From Chaenocephalus aceratus (lineage: Eukaryota > Chordata > Actinopteri > Perciformes > Channichthyidae): a stretch of 64,000 bases of DNA. The stretch is taken from the NCBI GenBank assembly GCA_023974075.1, contig JAMFTG010000587.1, positions 1 through 64,000 of the forward strand, read 5' to 3'. The position numbers and the translations under genes were made by a program. Shown in pieces: positions 19,637-32,134 of the stretch (positions within the stretch are counted from its first letter, which is position 1; the number at the start of each line of letters is the position of its first letter). A model generated the notes under the pieces. The model was not told the origin of the DNA. It ran no database searches and saw only the letters and a list, made by a program, of their open reading frames with translations.

Positions 19637-20560
19637 TGTAATTATATACAAACACTTTGCACTTTTTCACAAAACGAAAACCACACCATTGGGAAAGCTT
19701 AATGTTTTGTTTAATACAAAAAAACAGGGAAAGGCTTGAAAAACACAGAGAGTTGAGACTCAGGGTGCAGGGTGAGGGTCTCAGTGCAGGTATTCAGGCT
19801 CCATTGAATCCCCCTCTGGTTCTTGTGCTGAAAGAGGGAGTAAAATATGAGTTAACTGAAGCATTAGGATGTTTTGTATCTAAAGCACTTTGAATTGCCT
19901 TGTGTTGAAAGGTGCTATATAAATAAACTTGCCTTGCCTTGCCTTGCCTTTTATATTAAGCTAAACAGCAGTACTTAACATTAGTGCCACCAACATCAAA
20001 GAAATGAACACTTATCAATTATTATTAAGAAATGTGACTTTCTGCCTAATTAGAACTTTTTATTTTTAGTTCTGTTATCCTGATACTTTTGTGGGGTTAT
20101 TTTACTTGTTGTAACACAGTATTTGTATACTGTATACTTTTTTTTATTTTATTGTATTGTTAAACGGCACACAAGGAATGAAATATCGGTAAAACTATAA
20201 TATTTTAAATAAAAAACAACTAATCAGAGAATAGATTACAATTGTAATTTATAAAGGAAAAATAAAATGATGATCAGTTAATAGGATCAGTATTTATTAT
20301 AATCAGATATCTGAGGTATTACTATTTATACCCTAGTATAAACTCAGAATAACCTTAGTATAGTCTGGTCATATCATCTTGAAGGTGACAACAGATTATG
20401 AGTTTATAGCTTTTTCCCACTGCCCTAAAAGTGGCAACAAAAATATTTTTTTATAGGTTTAACATAAAAAATACACAATCCTCGTGTATTAAAATGATTG
20501 TACTGATAGAGAACTAAAATATGTGGTACCCCTTAAACTTAACTATGAGCTTCTCCTGAT
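19637..20560. other. LINE-type tail, then AT-rich intergenic DNA
   Basis: At about 19890-19955 there is a LINE/SINE-like 3' tail (gtgctatataaataaacttg) ending in a short (CCTTG)n run. The rest up to the aqp8 upstream region is AT-rich and unassigned. Confidence 0.5.
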
Positions 20561-20572
20561 TGCTCTTGGGAT

Positions 20573-20578
20573 TATAAA
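20573..20578 (+). promoter_or_regulatory. Candidate TATA box of first aqp8 gene
   Basis: TATAAA lies 145 nt upstream of the aqp8 start codon. A second AT motif (cttataag) is at 20651-20658. Position only; no other element supports the choice. Confidence 0.3.
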
Positions 20579-20722
20579 CAATTGCAGGAAGGGAAAGAGA
20601 AAACAAAAGTGGGGATGTGCGTAGGTCTTTTATGAATCATCCTCAGAATGGCTTATAAGTGTCCTTCATCAGTGTGAGCTGTGAGTGACACAGGACAGGT
20701 AAAGACATCATTTGTATTCAGT

Positions 20723-23700
20723 ATGTCGGGCACAGAAAACAAGGCTGAGATTTTCACCATAACTGAGATGGTGGAACCTCCAGCTGAAAGGGAAACCATG
20801 AGGACGAGCATGTTCGAGCAGTATGCGCAGCCGTGCCTGGCCGAGCTGTACGGGACGACCCTGTTTGTGTTTGTGGGGTGTGCGTCTGTGATGGGGAACA
20901 TTGGACAATTCGGGGTCCTGCAGGCTGCTATGGCTCATGGCATGGCACTGGCTGTGCTCATCATGCTGTTTGGGGAAATTAGGTAAAGATATTGTGTTTT
21001 CTAAAGCGGACTGATCATTTATTGTCTTAGAAATGTCTTAAAATCTTGTGTAGAGACAACATGAATACTTTTGTGAGATAATATTACCTTTTTGGTATGG
21101 TTTTCTGTCACATATTGACAAAGTAAGGATTACTTAAAATTAACTCATTAAGTTGGTTTCTCAGCAGACTGATTATTTCTTGTCTTTTAAATGTCTTAAA
21201 ACAGTTGTAGAGCCAACATACATTTACACGGTTGTTCATTTGCTTTAAAATGTCAGTAAATAATACGCTTGATAAAGTTTCTATTGTTATCTGTCACAGA
21301 CAATGTTGTGTACAAATAAACCCTGCAGCTGTTAGCTGTTATACAACTGATAGATAAGGGTAATTATTTTTTATCTCAATGAACTGATTTAAAGATAATT
21401 TGCCTTAACATGTAGTTCACAGAGAATATTAAGTAGATTACTTACGATTTTTATGATTTGTCACACACAGACACATTTCAATAGATAGATTATTATTCAT
21501 AAATATCATTTTGATTCAAAGAATGACCTTACCTTTTTACCCCATGTGTGCTAGATAAGGTTCATTGGTATCAGTTCATAACGTTATTCCAGAGATAACA
21601 GAGCAACGTTTATTGTGTTTTTGCAGCGGCGGGCACTTTAACCCTGTGGTGTCTGTGAGTGTGTACCTGTGTGGAGGGATGAAGGTCGCCCTGCTGCTGC
21701 CGTACATCCTCGCCCAGATGTTAGGAGGCATGTTGGGGGCGGCTTTAACCAGGGTGAGGAACACTAGGGAAGCCAAATTCTGCCCCAAAAAAGTGAAACA
21801 AATAGATGAAAGGTTTGTTATAATGAAAATATAAATACTCAAGGTAAGTCACGAAGTTGACATAACTTCTGCAGTCAAAAGCATTTAACATATTTAGTCA
21901 AATATACAAGATAATAAGCAAGTATTCCGTCATTTTAACTTATTAAATTGCATTATTGACGTAATATCTCTTAAGATTATATTTTTAAAATAATTATATG
22001 ATTTTATATTGCATAATTTTTAACCGTCAGATTGTTTAAGTATCTCAACTAGGACAAAGTAGGTCCATAATGTATTAAAATATTAGATGAATTAATACTT
22101 TCTCATGATTTGAACTAAGTAACGTGAAAGTATGTAATCAAATCTCAAAATATTGACCTAGTATTTCAAGATTTTGTCCTAAAATATCAGAATTTTGACG
22201 AAATAAGTTACATTTTTTACTTAAAATCTTCCAATTTTGACTTACTAAGCTAAACGTTTTTGATGTATCTTATAATGATAATTAAGGCATTTTATGACAA
22301 AAAAAGAATACGAAACAACTGATATCCTTAGCACCCTTTAATCCTGGTCTTGATTTTGTGCTATCTCAGTTTAGAGTAAAAACAAAAGGTGAAAATAAAT
22401 GAGAACTATTCTCTTCAGTCTATTTTATGATGGATAATTGTATCATGCAGGGATATTATATATAAATGTGTCCTTCTTTCAGGGCGTATTTCCCGATAAC
22501 ATTTATAATGCTTCCTTCGGAGGATCCTTTCTCGTGGGCCCGACCGCAGATCTGGCTAAAATCACTCTGGCCGAGGTGATAATGACGTTGTTCCTCACGT
22601 TGGCGGCCTGCATGGGGGCCGTCAACAAGAAGACCAGCTCCCCAGTGGCTGCGTTCTGCATCGGCCTCACTGTGAGCGCAAACATATTAGCGGGGGTAAG
22701 ATCATCCACAATCCTGCACAACATTATCCATCCACAGATCACAACCAGAGGGGGAATTACTGTATGTTGAATGCTGAGGCCATGACAGCCACAAATACAT
22801 TTAATTAGCTGTCCAGTTAGATTTTCTGCAAGTTTAATTATGGAGGAAACAATTGTCACATTTCCAAGAGTACATTTGTACATTTCCAAGACATTTGCGG
22901 AGATTGATGCAGTAAATGTAAGACCCTGTACAAAAAAAAACACATGGATTTTCACGATTAAAGTCACATATTAAAATGAAAAGAACTTGAAAAATAGTGG
23001 TCATCGGATCCCATTCCTTTACTTGGTTGGATCAACCTCAACAAACTCATACATTTAACATTTTAATCTTAAATAATATCCATGTTTAATATATATCTTT
23101 ATTCTTCCTAAATGCTCCAATCTACCATGATGAGATTCTGGTGGAGTTATAATAGACCTGCCTTCAGTCGGCTTAACCATACATAAAGGTCTAAACATAT
23201 TTGAATCAGCATTAAAAAAACATATCTGTTATTTAAAATACTCCCGCTCATAAATAATATACAGAGGGCATGAATACCGTGTCCTTGAAGTCACCTGCAG
23301 CCCTAAACCCTACACACACGTATTTATTACCATTATCAGTTATAAGAGAGAAGACAAGGTTCGTTATTGACTTGTTGTATAACCTTGAAAGGCCTGTTTA
23401 ATATTTAATCCAATCCTAACATAAATAAATAAATATTGTAATCTGCAGCAAAACTCTGTGAAGAACTCTATTAAACCACATAGCATTATTTTTGTATTTG
23501 AGTTGCCACTGATACTTCTAAATGTTAAAGGTCACCTATTATGCAAAATCCTCTTCTTCATGTCTCTTCTACATCAACATGTGTCCCCTCTTCTTCATGT
23601 CTCTTCTACATCAACATGTGTCCCCTCTTCTTCATGTCTCTTCTACATCAACATGTGTCCCCTCTTCTTCATGTCTCTTCTACATCAACATGTGTCCCCT

Positions 23701-26700
23701 CTTCTTCATGTCTCTTCTATCAACATGTGTCCCCTCTTCTTCATGTCTCTTCTACATCAACATGTGTCCCCTCTTCTTCATGTCTCTTCTTCATGTCTCT
23801 TCTACATCAACATGTGTCCTCTCTTCTTCATGTCTCTTCTACATCAACATGTGTCCCCTCTTCTTCATGTCTCTTCTACATCAACATCTGTCCCCTCTTC
23901 TTCATGTCTCTTCTACATCAACATGTGTCCCCTCTTCTTCATGTCTCTTCTACATCAACATGTGTCCCCTCTTCTTCATGTCTCTTCTACATCAACATGT
24001 GTCCCCTCTTCTTCATGTCTCTTCTACATCAACATCTGTCCCCTCTTCTTCATGTCTCTTCTACATCAACATGTGTCCCCTCTTCTTCATGTCTCTTCTA
24101 CATCAACATGTGTCCCCTCTTCTTCATGTCTCTTCTACATCAGCATGTGTCCCCTCTTCTCCATGTCTCTTCTACATCAACATGTGTCCCCTCTTCTTCA
24201 TGTCTCTTCTACATCAACATGTGTCCCCTCTGTGGAAAGAGACTCTGAAAGTTTCAGGAAAAAAGATTCTCTCTCTTTTTGTCCTGTGATGTCATAACGA
24301 TGTGTTGGCTTGAGTAACCATTAGCCAATCAGCAACCAAGGTACCCCCCCCCCCCCCCCCCCCTATCACCTGAATCTCCTCCTAGAGCACCATTGAGTTT
24401 TTTGTAACCAAATCACTCTTAGAATAGCGTGGGGAGGGGTTCCTTATTTCATCTAAAGTAACAGACAGAGAATCAGCACTTTGGAAACAGGGCTGAAACA
24501 GAGGGGATTATGGGTAATGCTGCAATGATCTGTTTGGTGTTTGGAGCCAAACACTTCAGAGACATGTTTGTATATATCTGACACCTATGATATATTGATG
24601 AGAAACAGTGTAATAGGGGACCTTAAAGCAAACTGTTGAGCTATATTCCTCCAGCTGTGTTGCAGTGTCAGTTATTGTCTGTTGTTTCAGAGGCCAGCTG
24701 TCTGGAGCCTGCATGAACCCGGCCCGAGCCTTCGGTCCTGCAGTGGTTACAGGCCGGTGGGGCTTTCACTGGATCTTCTGGGCAGGACCCTTATGTGGAG
24801 CGCTGATCACCGTCACCTTAGTCAGGTTTGTAGAGACAACAAATACTACTGCACCTGTTTGTTTGATATCTTTAAAAAAAAGTTTGATTAAAAAAACTAC
24901 AAAGATACTCGAATTGCCCGTAAAAAAACACTTAAATAACGACAAAAACACACAAGATGACTGCAATTGATGTATCATTTTCAGTCTTGGGCTGTTTCTC
25001 AATGTCGAGTATACCTGCTGCAGAGCCACTGTTTCAAGTATACTGAAGGACTGTTTAAATGCATGTTAAATGCCCAGCATTCGGCGCCACTCGATGACGT
25101 AGTATACTTGAAATAGTGGCTCTGGCCTTGGTGTCTGATGTCTGTGCCCATCGTTCATCTGTGTCCACCAAAAGATTTCCAGCCAAATGAGACCTGGGCA
25201 AGCACCTGCATAAAAACACGACCTGGTGAGAAGACAAAAACATAGTGTTGTTTAAAAGTACAATGTTTGTTTGTTATATAACGAACGTACGTGCGTTTAA
25301 TAGGTATATTACCCAAGTAAACATTAAAATAGGTCAATATTGATTTCTGGTTTCACATAAACATGAAATGCTTCTTCGTAAAAGTCCCAAGTTAGTTTGA
25401 CATATCTATCCTCCCCATAATCCATTTTTATATCAGACATTGTCGCACTTAACACTTTGTCACCTGCCTTCTTAAGGCCCTGCACATCCTGGCTCACATT
25501 TACGTTCCAAACTAACTATGATGCTTCCCTTACAGGAGGTTTAAGTAAAGAAACGGGACATGATATCCGTCTGGTGCAGTAGTTTGATATTGTTACTATT
25601 CAACAGGGTCTTAATATATTTTACTTAAAGGTGTCCTGTGGAGTTTTCGGCAACTAGAGGTGCTACAGCGCTATGTCTGTACATGAGAGTGACATTTTGG
25701 GCGGCACATTGGTTCACATCCTGCTTTTCCAGTGATGCACTCGCATTTAAAACAAGTGTAGCAATGTGTTAAAATCAAGCAGTATTTCACATGTGTTTGG
25801 CAGTGAGGGCTATTTTCCCACACTTGTTGTATCAAATATCCATTCAGGTTAATGTGAAATGCAAATTACACAATTTTTGTTGAGTTAAATATAAATAGTG
25901 ACACCTTATGTTCCATGTATATGCTTCACGTGATGCTGAAAGGTCATGAAAGTGTCTTGTTCAGATAGACAGGAGTATATAGATAAGAGGCTGGATTAAA
26001 CCTGACAGCCCCATAGTTGATCTTGATTACACAATACACTTACAGTAGTAAGGAGTTTATAACATCCCTCCTTTTCCACTGGACTTCAGTCTCACCTAAC
26101 ACAGAGACAAACATGGACCTCCTGTGGATCCACCCACAGAGCTTTAGTACAGTCTGACCTTCTAAACCTACCCACCTTTATAAATGTAGTCAAGCTTTAA
26201 CTAACTTTTAAATATTCATTTTAACCCTGGACGGGTGATGAGACGATGGGCACAGACATGTACTGTAAAAGACACTAAGACTGAAATTGGTGCAACAATT
26301 GCAGTCATTTTGTGGTTATTTTAATGTTTTTTTGAGGGCAATTTTAGTATCTGTGTAGTCTCTTTTTTAGTTTATTATATCACTGCCTTTCTGTATTTGC
26401 ACAAATGATGTCCCCCGGATAACTTGCAACCGTGCAGTCACACATTTCTGCAGGTGGTAGAGATCAAAATGAAGGTCGTGGGTAAAAAGGGGATCATTTA
26501 TGGCACTGGTAACCGATTTGCTTAATTTTAAGGGCATTTAAAGTGTCTTTGTTGGCAACTCGTATCGTTTTGTGGCTGTTTTAAGTCCTGTTGTGGGTAT
26601 TTTATATTTTGGCTTTCTGCCTAATTGTCACTGCACAGATGTTGTCATCTCATTGTCTTTGCAATCAAGCAAGATGCAGTCACACATTTTTGTAGTCAAA

Positions 26701-27133
26701 ATGAAGGCCACGTTTGTAGATGTGGTCCGAGCAAGAGGGCCAAAAGGGGGAATAGGTAGTGGGATATCAGCAATTAGCCCCCCATAGACACACTTCACAT
26801 CCTGTGTCTTTAGTTGTGTGTGTCTTTTTGGTTGTTTTTGCATGATTTTGTAGTAGTTTTTCTTCCTTCTGTGGACATTTGTTTGCCATTGGTCATCATA
26901 TTGTACCTTTGTGAGCATGTTGAGTCTCTGTGGAGTCATTTAGCATCTTATTGTGGTTTGGTGTGTTTTTGTATGGCACGTTTTCTCTGCCAGATTGGCC
27001 ATTCAGTAAATGATCCATGTTCATAACAAAATAAATAATTCTCAGTGTTGTTGTGAATGACCAATAATTGCTTGTATCACTCTTTTGCAGGTTGCTGCTT
27101 GGTGACCAGGTGACCCGAGTTTGGTTGAAGTAA
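20723..27133 (+). CDS. aqp8: Aquaporin-8 (first tandem copy)
   Basis: Aqp8 is a membrane channel conducting water, ammonia and peroxide. Exons: 20723-20982 ([11 protein letters not shown] ... GEI), 21627-21753 ([18 protein letters not shown] ... AALTR), 22483-22695 (GVFPDN ... NILAG), 24691-24825 ([18 protein letters not shown] ... TLVR) and 27091-27133 ([13 protein letters not shown], stop). All introns are GT-AG. Six membrane segments and two pore loops are present; loop B is NPV instead of NPA, loop E is NPARAF with the usual preceding Cys. The His of the selectivity filter (MAHGMAL) and the Arg after NPA are kept. Oddity: exon 3 ends in phase 0 (GCG GGG before gtaaga) while exon 4 needs a 2-nt overhang; one G too many in the run at 22692-22696 would shift the frame. 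A TTAA element occupies intron 3. Start: first ATG giving the family N-terminus. Confidence 0.9.
23529..24622. mobile_element. TTAA-flanked element with 37-bp array (copy 2), aqp8 intron 3
   Basis: Bounded by TTAA at 23525-23528 and 24623-24626, with AGGTCACCTATTATGC at the left and the complement of AGGTCCCCTATTAC at the right. Orientation is opposite to the lcmt1 copy. It holds about 18 units of the same 37-bp repeat (23555-24235) with a few internal deletions, then the shared unique arm, including a run of over 20 C at about 24343-24363. The right end lies 64 bp before the exon 4 acceptor of aqp8. Confidence 0.85.
23555..24235. repeat. 37-bp minisatellite, about 18 units
   Basis: Same unit as at 2722-4128 in reverse complement, but far more homogeneous (nearly all units carry catcaacatgtgtcccctc). 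Three plus-strand frames are open for the same reason as in copy 1 and are not genes. Confidence 0.95.
25021..25124. repeat. Small inverted repeat in aqp8 intron 4
   Basis: 24-bp arms with one mismatch: cagagccactgtttcaagta at 25021 and its complement ending tagtggctctg at 25124, separated by about 56 bp. It resembles a short hairpin MITE. Confidence 0.65.
25125..27090 (+). other. Remainder of aqp8 intron 4
   Basis: No exon or identifiable element is seen. Short open frames have no family resemblance. Ends at the acceptor tcttttgcag. Confidence 0.55.
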
Positions 27134-27330
27134 AAGTGTAATTTATTGAAGAGGAAGACAAAGGACATTCTGTTCAACCTTATTAACATCTTATTTAAAC
27201 CTGGATTTTCACACACAATTAATTAATTGACTGTAATATATTTAAATTTGTCAGCAAAATGTGAGCAAATGTATTTGTCCTTGAACTGTTGGCTCTGACT
27301 GAATGACATGCAATAAAGTGTTTGATGATG
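27134..27330 (+). other. aqp8: 3' UTR of first aqp8 gene, poly(A) signal at 27312-27317
   Basis: AATAAA (in gcaataaagtg) lies about 180 nt after the stop codon, giving a compact 3' UTR. Confidence 0.65.
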
Positions 27331-28790
27331 ATTGTGATCCGATAGCTTGTCCTCACTCAGACTTCACAGGCGCGATGAAAGCTGGAAAACGTCCCGGGAT
27401 ATTTGATAATAAACTTCATACAAATGATCCCACTTTCTGTTATCTATTAACAGTCTTTTTATACTCAAGTTTGGGTCAAAGTCCTCCATGGAAAACCATT
27501 CTTTGATAGCGTGATTACTGAAAATACAGTACATGGACTAGACTTGACTGTAATAAATCTAGATTAATCATAAACTGGTGCCCTCAGATCAACTGAATCA
27601 CCATGGAATAAAAAGCTTTTAAAAATCAATACATTTCAAAACTTATGATAAAGATAGATCATTTACATTTTGCATACCGCACCCTTTATATCTATTTGTA
27701 GGTGCAGGGATGTAACAATCACATATAGAAACGGAAAAGTTTTGTTTTCTTACCACTTCCAGTTCCTTCGACAAAAAAGCAATTCAATCTCTCCATAGGG
27801 TTTTGGAAAATAGCTGGAAATAAGGTCTGTGGGTGAGACACATTGAAGAGACGGATCACGTTTTGTTCTACGACATTAAATCCATCAGCAGTGACCCCGC
27901 TGGTGATTTTGGAAGAGTTGACGTGTCTGAAAAACGATGGTTGTTAACAAGTGGCTGAATAGGACTACAGCACCTTGGTTGCTGATTGGCTAATGGCTAC
28001 ACAAGCCAAAACATCGTTATGACATCATAAAGTGGCCAAAATCTGATCAGCTCGTTTTCAGACAGGTTTTTATAGAAATGGATCAAAAAGAGAGAACATT
28101 TTTGTTCCTGAAACTTTCAGAGTCTCTTTCCACAGAGGAGGGGACACATGTTGATGTAGAAGAGGGGACACATGTTGATGTAGAAGAGACATGAAGAAGA
28201 GGGGACACATGTTGATGTAGAAGAGACTGTCGGTGCGTTGTTGTTTAGCTTCACCAACTTAATGTTTAACAAAGATTAAATCTGTTAAGTGTCTCTAGCT
28301 ATAGCGCTTTGATAAATGTAGTGGAATGGAAAATCCAAACATTTCCCTCTGATTTGTAATGCTGTATAGACTAGGAGAGATATGCAAGTTTATCTGATCT
28401 TTAAGTAAATTAAATGTATTGGTGAATGAATGTACTTGAGGCAAGATTATGGAGTGCACAAAGGCATTGACCCATATTGCTTAGTGTGAAGTCTAATTTA
28501 CACTTATATCTTATCTACAGTATATAGGCCCCTATTACTCTTTTTATACCTGCATCCAACATGATGACGATGCAACATGCCACCTTTATGACCCCACTGG
28601 CCCAAGTTGACTTTGAAACAGGCTGTGTCTTGTTTTGAACCTTCCCACCTGTGGACTGGATCACCTGGCCTGGTGTTAAAGTACTTATTTGGGGCGGGGA
28701 TTGCACTAATACTACGAATCTTGAAACTACTAACACCTTTGATGTTGTATAACCCATGATGCAATGCAATCCCAGTGTGTGCCAGATGCA
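27331..28790. other. Region between the two aqp8 genes
   Basis: About 1.5 kb between the poly(A) signal of the first aqp8 and the TATA box of the second. It contains the truncated 37-bp-repeat element at 27971-28228; otherwise no gene or element could be identified. Confidence 0.5.
27971..28228. mobile_element. Truncated copy 3 of the TTAA/37-bp element
   Basis: The unique arm (ccttggttgctgattggcta ... ttcagagtctctttccacag) matches 2560-2722 and is followed by only two to three 37-bp units, one with an internal deletion. Neither TTAA border nor outer terminus remains. Confidence 0.85.
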
Positions 28791-28796
28791 TATAAA
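28791..28796 (+). promoter_or_regulatory. TATA box of second aqp8 gene
   Basis: TATAAA in gatgcatataaacacc, 65 nt upstream of the start codon, so transcription would begin near 28820 with a short leader. Confidence 0.55.
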
Positions 28797-28860
28797 CACC
28801 TCGACTTAGTCTGCAGGCTGGGCCAGGTGCAAGAGTCTTTTAGAAATACAACGAGCAGCA

Positions 28861-31800
28861 ATGGGAGAGAAAATGGAAATGGAGGACACAGACTGCACTC
28901 TGATGGAGAAGGGGAAGAAGCCAACAGCGCCCAAACCTCCAAACAAATACGAGACTCTGTTCCAGCCTTGCCTCGCCGAGATCATCGGGACCATGTTCTT
29001 TGTTTTTGTGGGCTGTGTGTCCGTCATTGAGAACGTTCCGGCGGCTGGACGCCTGCAGCCGGCCCTCGTGCACGGACTGGCTGTGGCTGTGATGGTAGCG
29101 GTCATGGATAACATCAGGTAAAGGTGTCAAGACTAGTAATAACCAGAGATGGCAAAAGTACACCGATCCTTTACTCAAGTAGAAGTACAGATACTCGTGT
29201 TTAAAAATACTCTGGTAAAAGTAGAAGTACTGACTACACTTCTGTACTCAAGTAAAAGCAAAGAAGTATGGGCACCAAAATGTACTTAAGTAAAAAGTAC
29301 CCATAACTTTGTGTACTTGGGCAAAACACTTCACCCTAAGGTGCTGTATTCACTGTTTCATGTCTGATATGTGTATTATCAGAATCAGAAGACCTTGATT
29401 AGTCCCACCGAGGGGAAAACGCTTTGAGATGGCAATAAGTCAGATGCTTTTGGACGAGTCATATATTTTGAGGAAATGAACATTTCTGTGCTGCTTCTCC
29501 TTCTCTAGTGGCTCCCATTTCAACCCTCCCTTCACCATTGCCATCTACCTGTGTGGAGGCATGAAGCTGATGATGGTGGGGCCGTACCTGGCCAGCCAGC
29601 TGATTGGAGGAGTGCTGGGAGCGGGAATGGCCAAGGTCAGTTGAAAGTTAATCAACTTATAAAGGTGAAATACTCTGAAACAACTCTGTCTTCTACTTAA
29701 TGATGTTCCCTTTCATCCGAAATGCTTCGAGGAAACTGCTTTTTTTTCTAAGGATTGATTTATAGATTGAAACAAAAACGACTTGATCTTTTTTGTTGAA
29801 CCTCATGGTTTGCTTTAAAACGTGTCCTTTGAAACATTTTCATTGAAATGACACAGGTTATGCAAACAACACTTTCCCTTAGTTTCTTCTACTTTGGGCA
29901 TCTTAAAGCTTCAATATGTCTTTTGCTGGTAGGTATTAAGCTTATTAATATCAATTTATTTGACAATGCGGTTTTTTTTGTGGGTGTAAAATGTTCTAAG
30001 ATATTGGGCTCTTAAAAATGTCATGAAAGTGGACTGTGACACGGATATGCACACAAGACTTTACCTTATATTTTATACTTTGGGCATTTAAAGTCTTCCA
30101 TATGTTTCTGCTGGGAGCTTTTTAGCTGGTTAATATAAAGATGTTACTCCTTGTCTGTTTGGATTACACTGCATATGTGTTTTCCCTAAAAGCTTAAGGG
30201 GAAATGTAACATGGGAATGCACTTTTTAAAAGACCAGGCTGTCTGAAAGGATGCATGTTTGAGCACACTGAAAAGCCAACTAAAGAAATCGTGAATCTTC
30301 TCTCCCAGATGATGGTCCCTGCAGACCGTTACCTCAACGCCACAGGAGCAGCGTTTGACATCCTGAAGTCGGATAGCCAGCTAACCGGAGCCATCTTTGG
30401 GGAGGTGGCCATGACCTGCCTGATCACAATGGTGGTGCTGCTGGTGGCTGTCAACCAGAAGACCAAAACCCCACTGGCCCCCTTCCTGGTGGGCTCCACC
30501 GTCATCATCAATGTGCTGGCAGGGTGAGATAAGAGGGCGATGACCAAAACATGTGTTAGCAGTTTATTGAGACACCGTGTTAATTATTCATGTGTGATAG
30601 TTATCAGCTCCTTGTCGGTTGCCACTTTCTAAGTTTATGATCCAACTTTACAGCGTGCAGGGAGGAGCCCACTGATAATAATTGGCATTTAATTCAAACT
30701 GAATAAAAGCGTCCCCAAAATGAAATTACTTTAATTACTAAAAGTGGCAGACATTGACATTTATACGTTTCTCAAGCACTCAAGTTGTAGTAGTGAGCTC
30801 TCTTCATAATTAAATCAGTATTGTTTTTACAAATTTCCCTCACAAGTTATTTCAAAATAAGGGTAATTCAAAATTTGAATTATTATTTGAACATAATTAC
30901 TAAAATAATGACATTTCTCAATCAATTGGAAAATACTTGAATCGACACTGGCAGAATCTGAATTAAATGCAAGTCAATAGCTAAATTAATTTAGCTTCCT
31001 GTTGTTATCCAATTTTTTTAATGTAATATATCTGAAAGTATGAAATTCCATCTCTGGCTGTATTTACTAATATGACCAATACATTTTTTAGATAACCACA
31101 TTATCATGAATTAAACAATGGTGATTAAACGTTATATAATTTCTGCTGCTACAGTCATAAGAAATGTTTAGGTTTGAACAAATTAAGCAACTGGCATTAA
31201 TAACACATATTGTTTCTGTCCTGTGGGTTGCAGGGGCGATGTTTCGGGGACGTGTCTGAACCCGGCCCGAGCGTTTGGTCCGGCTGTGATGGCAAACTAT
31301 TGGGTTTACCACTGGGTTTACTGGGTGGGACCGATCGGAGGAGGCCTGGTGGCCGCCGCTCTGCTCAGGTGAGAGAAGCGGCTTGATACAATAACATAAT
31401 TCAATTAATAAATAATACTTCATAAGTTAGTTTTTTTTTGTTTTAAAGTCTGCTTAGTTGCTAGATTAGTGTTCAAAGAGTTGTACTTTTAGGTTAAAGC
31501 ACTGGTGATGTAACTGTACAAAATGCATTATTATTATTAATATTAATATAATCATTATAATTATTATATAGTATTATTTAGTATTTATGTTTGTATTTAA
31601 TAATAAAACGTATTTTTATTAAATAAATAAGTAATCAAACTATAATTATTATTATTATTATTTTGACTATTTATTTATTTATTTTATAATAATAATAAAT
31701 CATTATTAATGTCATTATTTGTTACTAGTATTTGTATTGATATTATTTATTATTATTTTCTTTAGTTATTCGTGCATTTGACTATTTATTTTATTATATT

Positions 31801-31912
31801 TGAATTGTTATTATAAAGTGTGTTATTCAAATTATTATAACTCATGGTGCCTCTCTTCTGTTTCAGGCTCATTCTGGGTGACAGTAAGTTAAGAGTGGTT
31901 ATGAAAACATAA
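28861..31912 (+). CDS. aqp8: Aquaporin-8 (second tandem copy)
   Basis: Same five-exon structure as the upstream paralogue: 28861-29117 ([12 protein letters not shown] ... MDNI), 29509-29635 ([18 protein letters not shown] ... AGMAK), 30309-30523 ([10 protein letters not shown] ... INVLAG), 31234-31368 ([18 protein letters not shown] ... AALLR), 31867-31912 ([14 protein letters not shown], stop). Junction phases 2, 0, 2, 2 all join correctly, and every intron is GT-AG. Loop B is NPP, loop E is NPARAF with the preceding Cys two residues before the Asn; the filter His is in LVHGLAV. The cytosolic N-terminus (about 35 residues, acidic then Lys/Pro-rich) differs fully from the first copy, suggesting different trafficking or regulation (inference). 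Poly(A) signal at 32019. Confidence 0.93.
29144..29310. mobile_element. Teleost hAT-type MITE fragment in aqp8 intron 1
   Basis: Starts cagagatggcaaaagtacac and continues with repeated 'actcaagtagaagtac' and 'acttaagtaaaaagtac' blocks, a pattern common in fish introns. The second terminus is not clear. Confidence 0.5.
31520..31800. repeat. AT-rich ATT/TAAT simple repeat in aqp8 intron 4
   Basis: Near-continuous tattatta/ataataat low-complexity DNA between exons 4 and 5 of the second aqp8. Confidence 0.9.
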
Positions 31913-32018
31913 CAGCATCTATTGTGTGTGTATTGCAGCAGGTGATGATAAACCTGCAAACCCTGTCCCTTCCTTCTGTGTCAAACTGTATGAGTTGAAA
32001 ACCATGTGGATTTTATGA

Positions 32019-32024
32019 AATAAA
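32019..32024 (+). terminator. aqp8: Poly(A) signal of second aqp8
   Basis: AATAAA about 107 nt after the stop codon, facing the globin poly(A) signal on the other strand roughly 105 bp away: the two genes are convergent. Confidence 0.7.
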
Positions 32025-32128
32025 GAACAAAACATGTAGCTGCTCTCTTCATTTATTCTCTTGCAAGAAATAAAGTATTGTATGAATTAAAAGACACATT
32101 TCAGAAGCAAATTTTGAGCGGCATGCAG

Positions 32129-32134
32129 TTTATT
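32129..32134 (-). terminator. Poly(A) signal of the alpha-globin remnant
   Basis: AATAAA on the minus strand (tttatt on +), 63 nt after the globin stop; normal spacing for a globin 3' UTR. Confidence 0.75.

Noticed and set aside
23458..24297. Three plus-strand ORFs of 235-279 codons in aqp8 intron 3
   Set aside because: Same 37-bp array in the other orientation inside a TTAA element.
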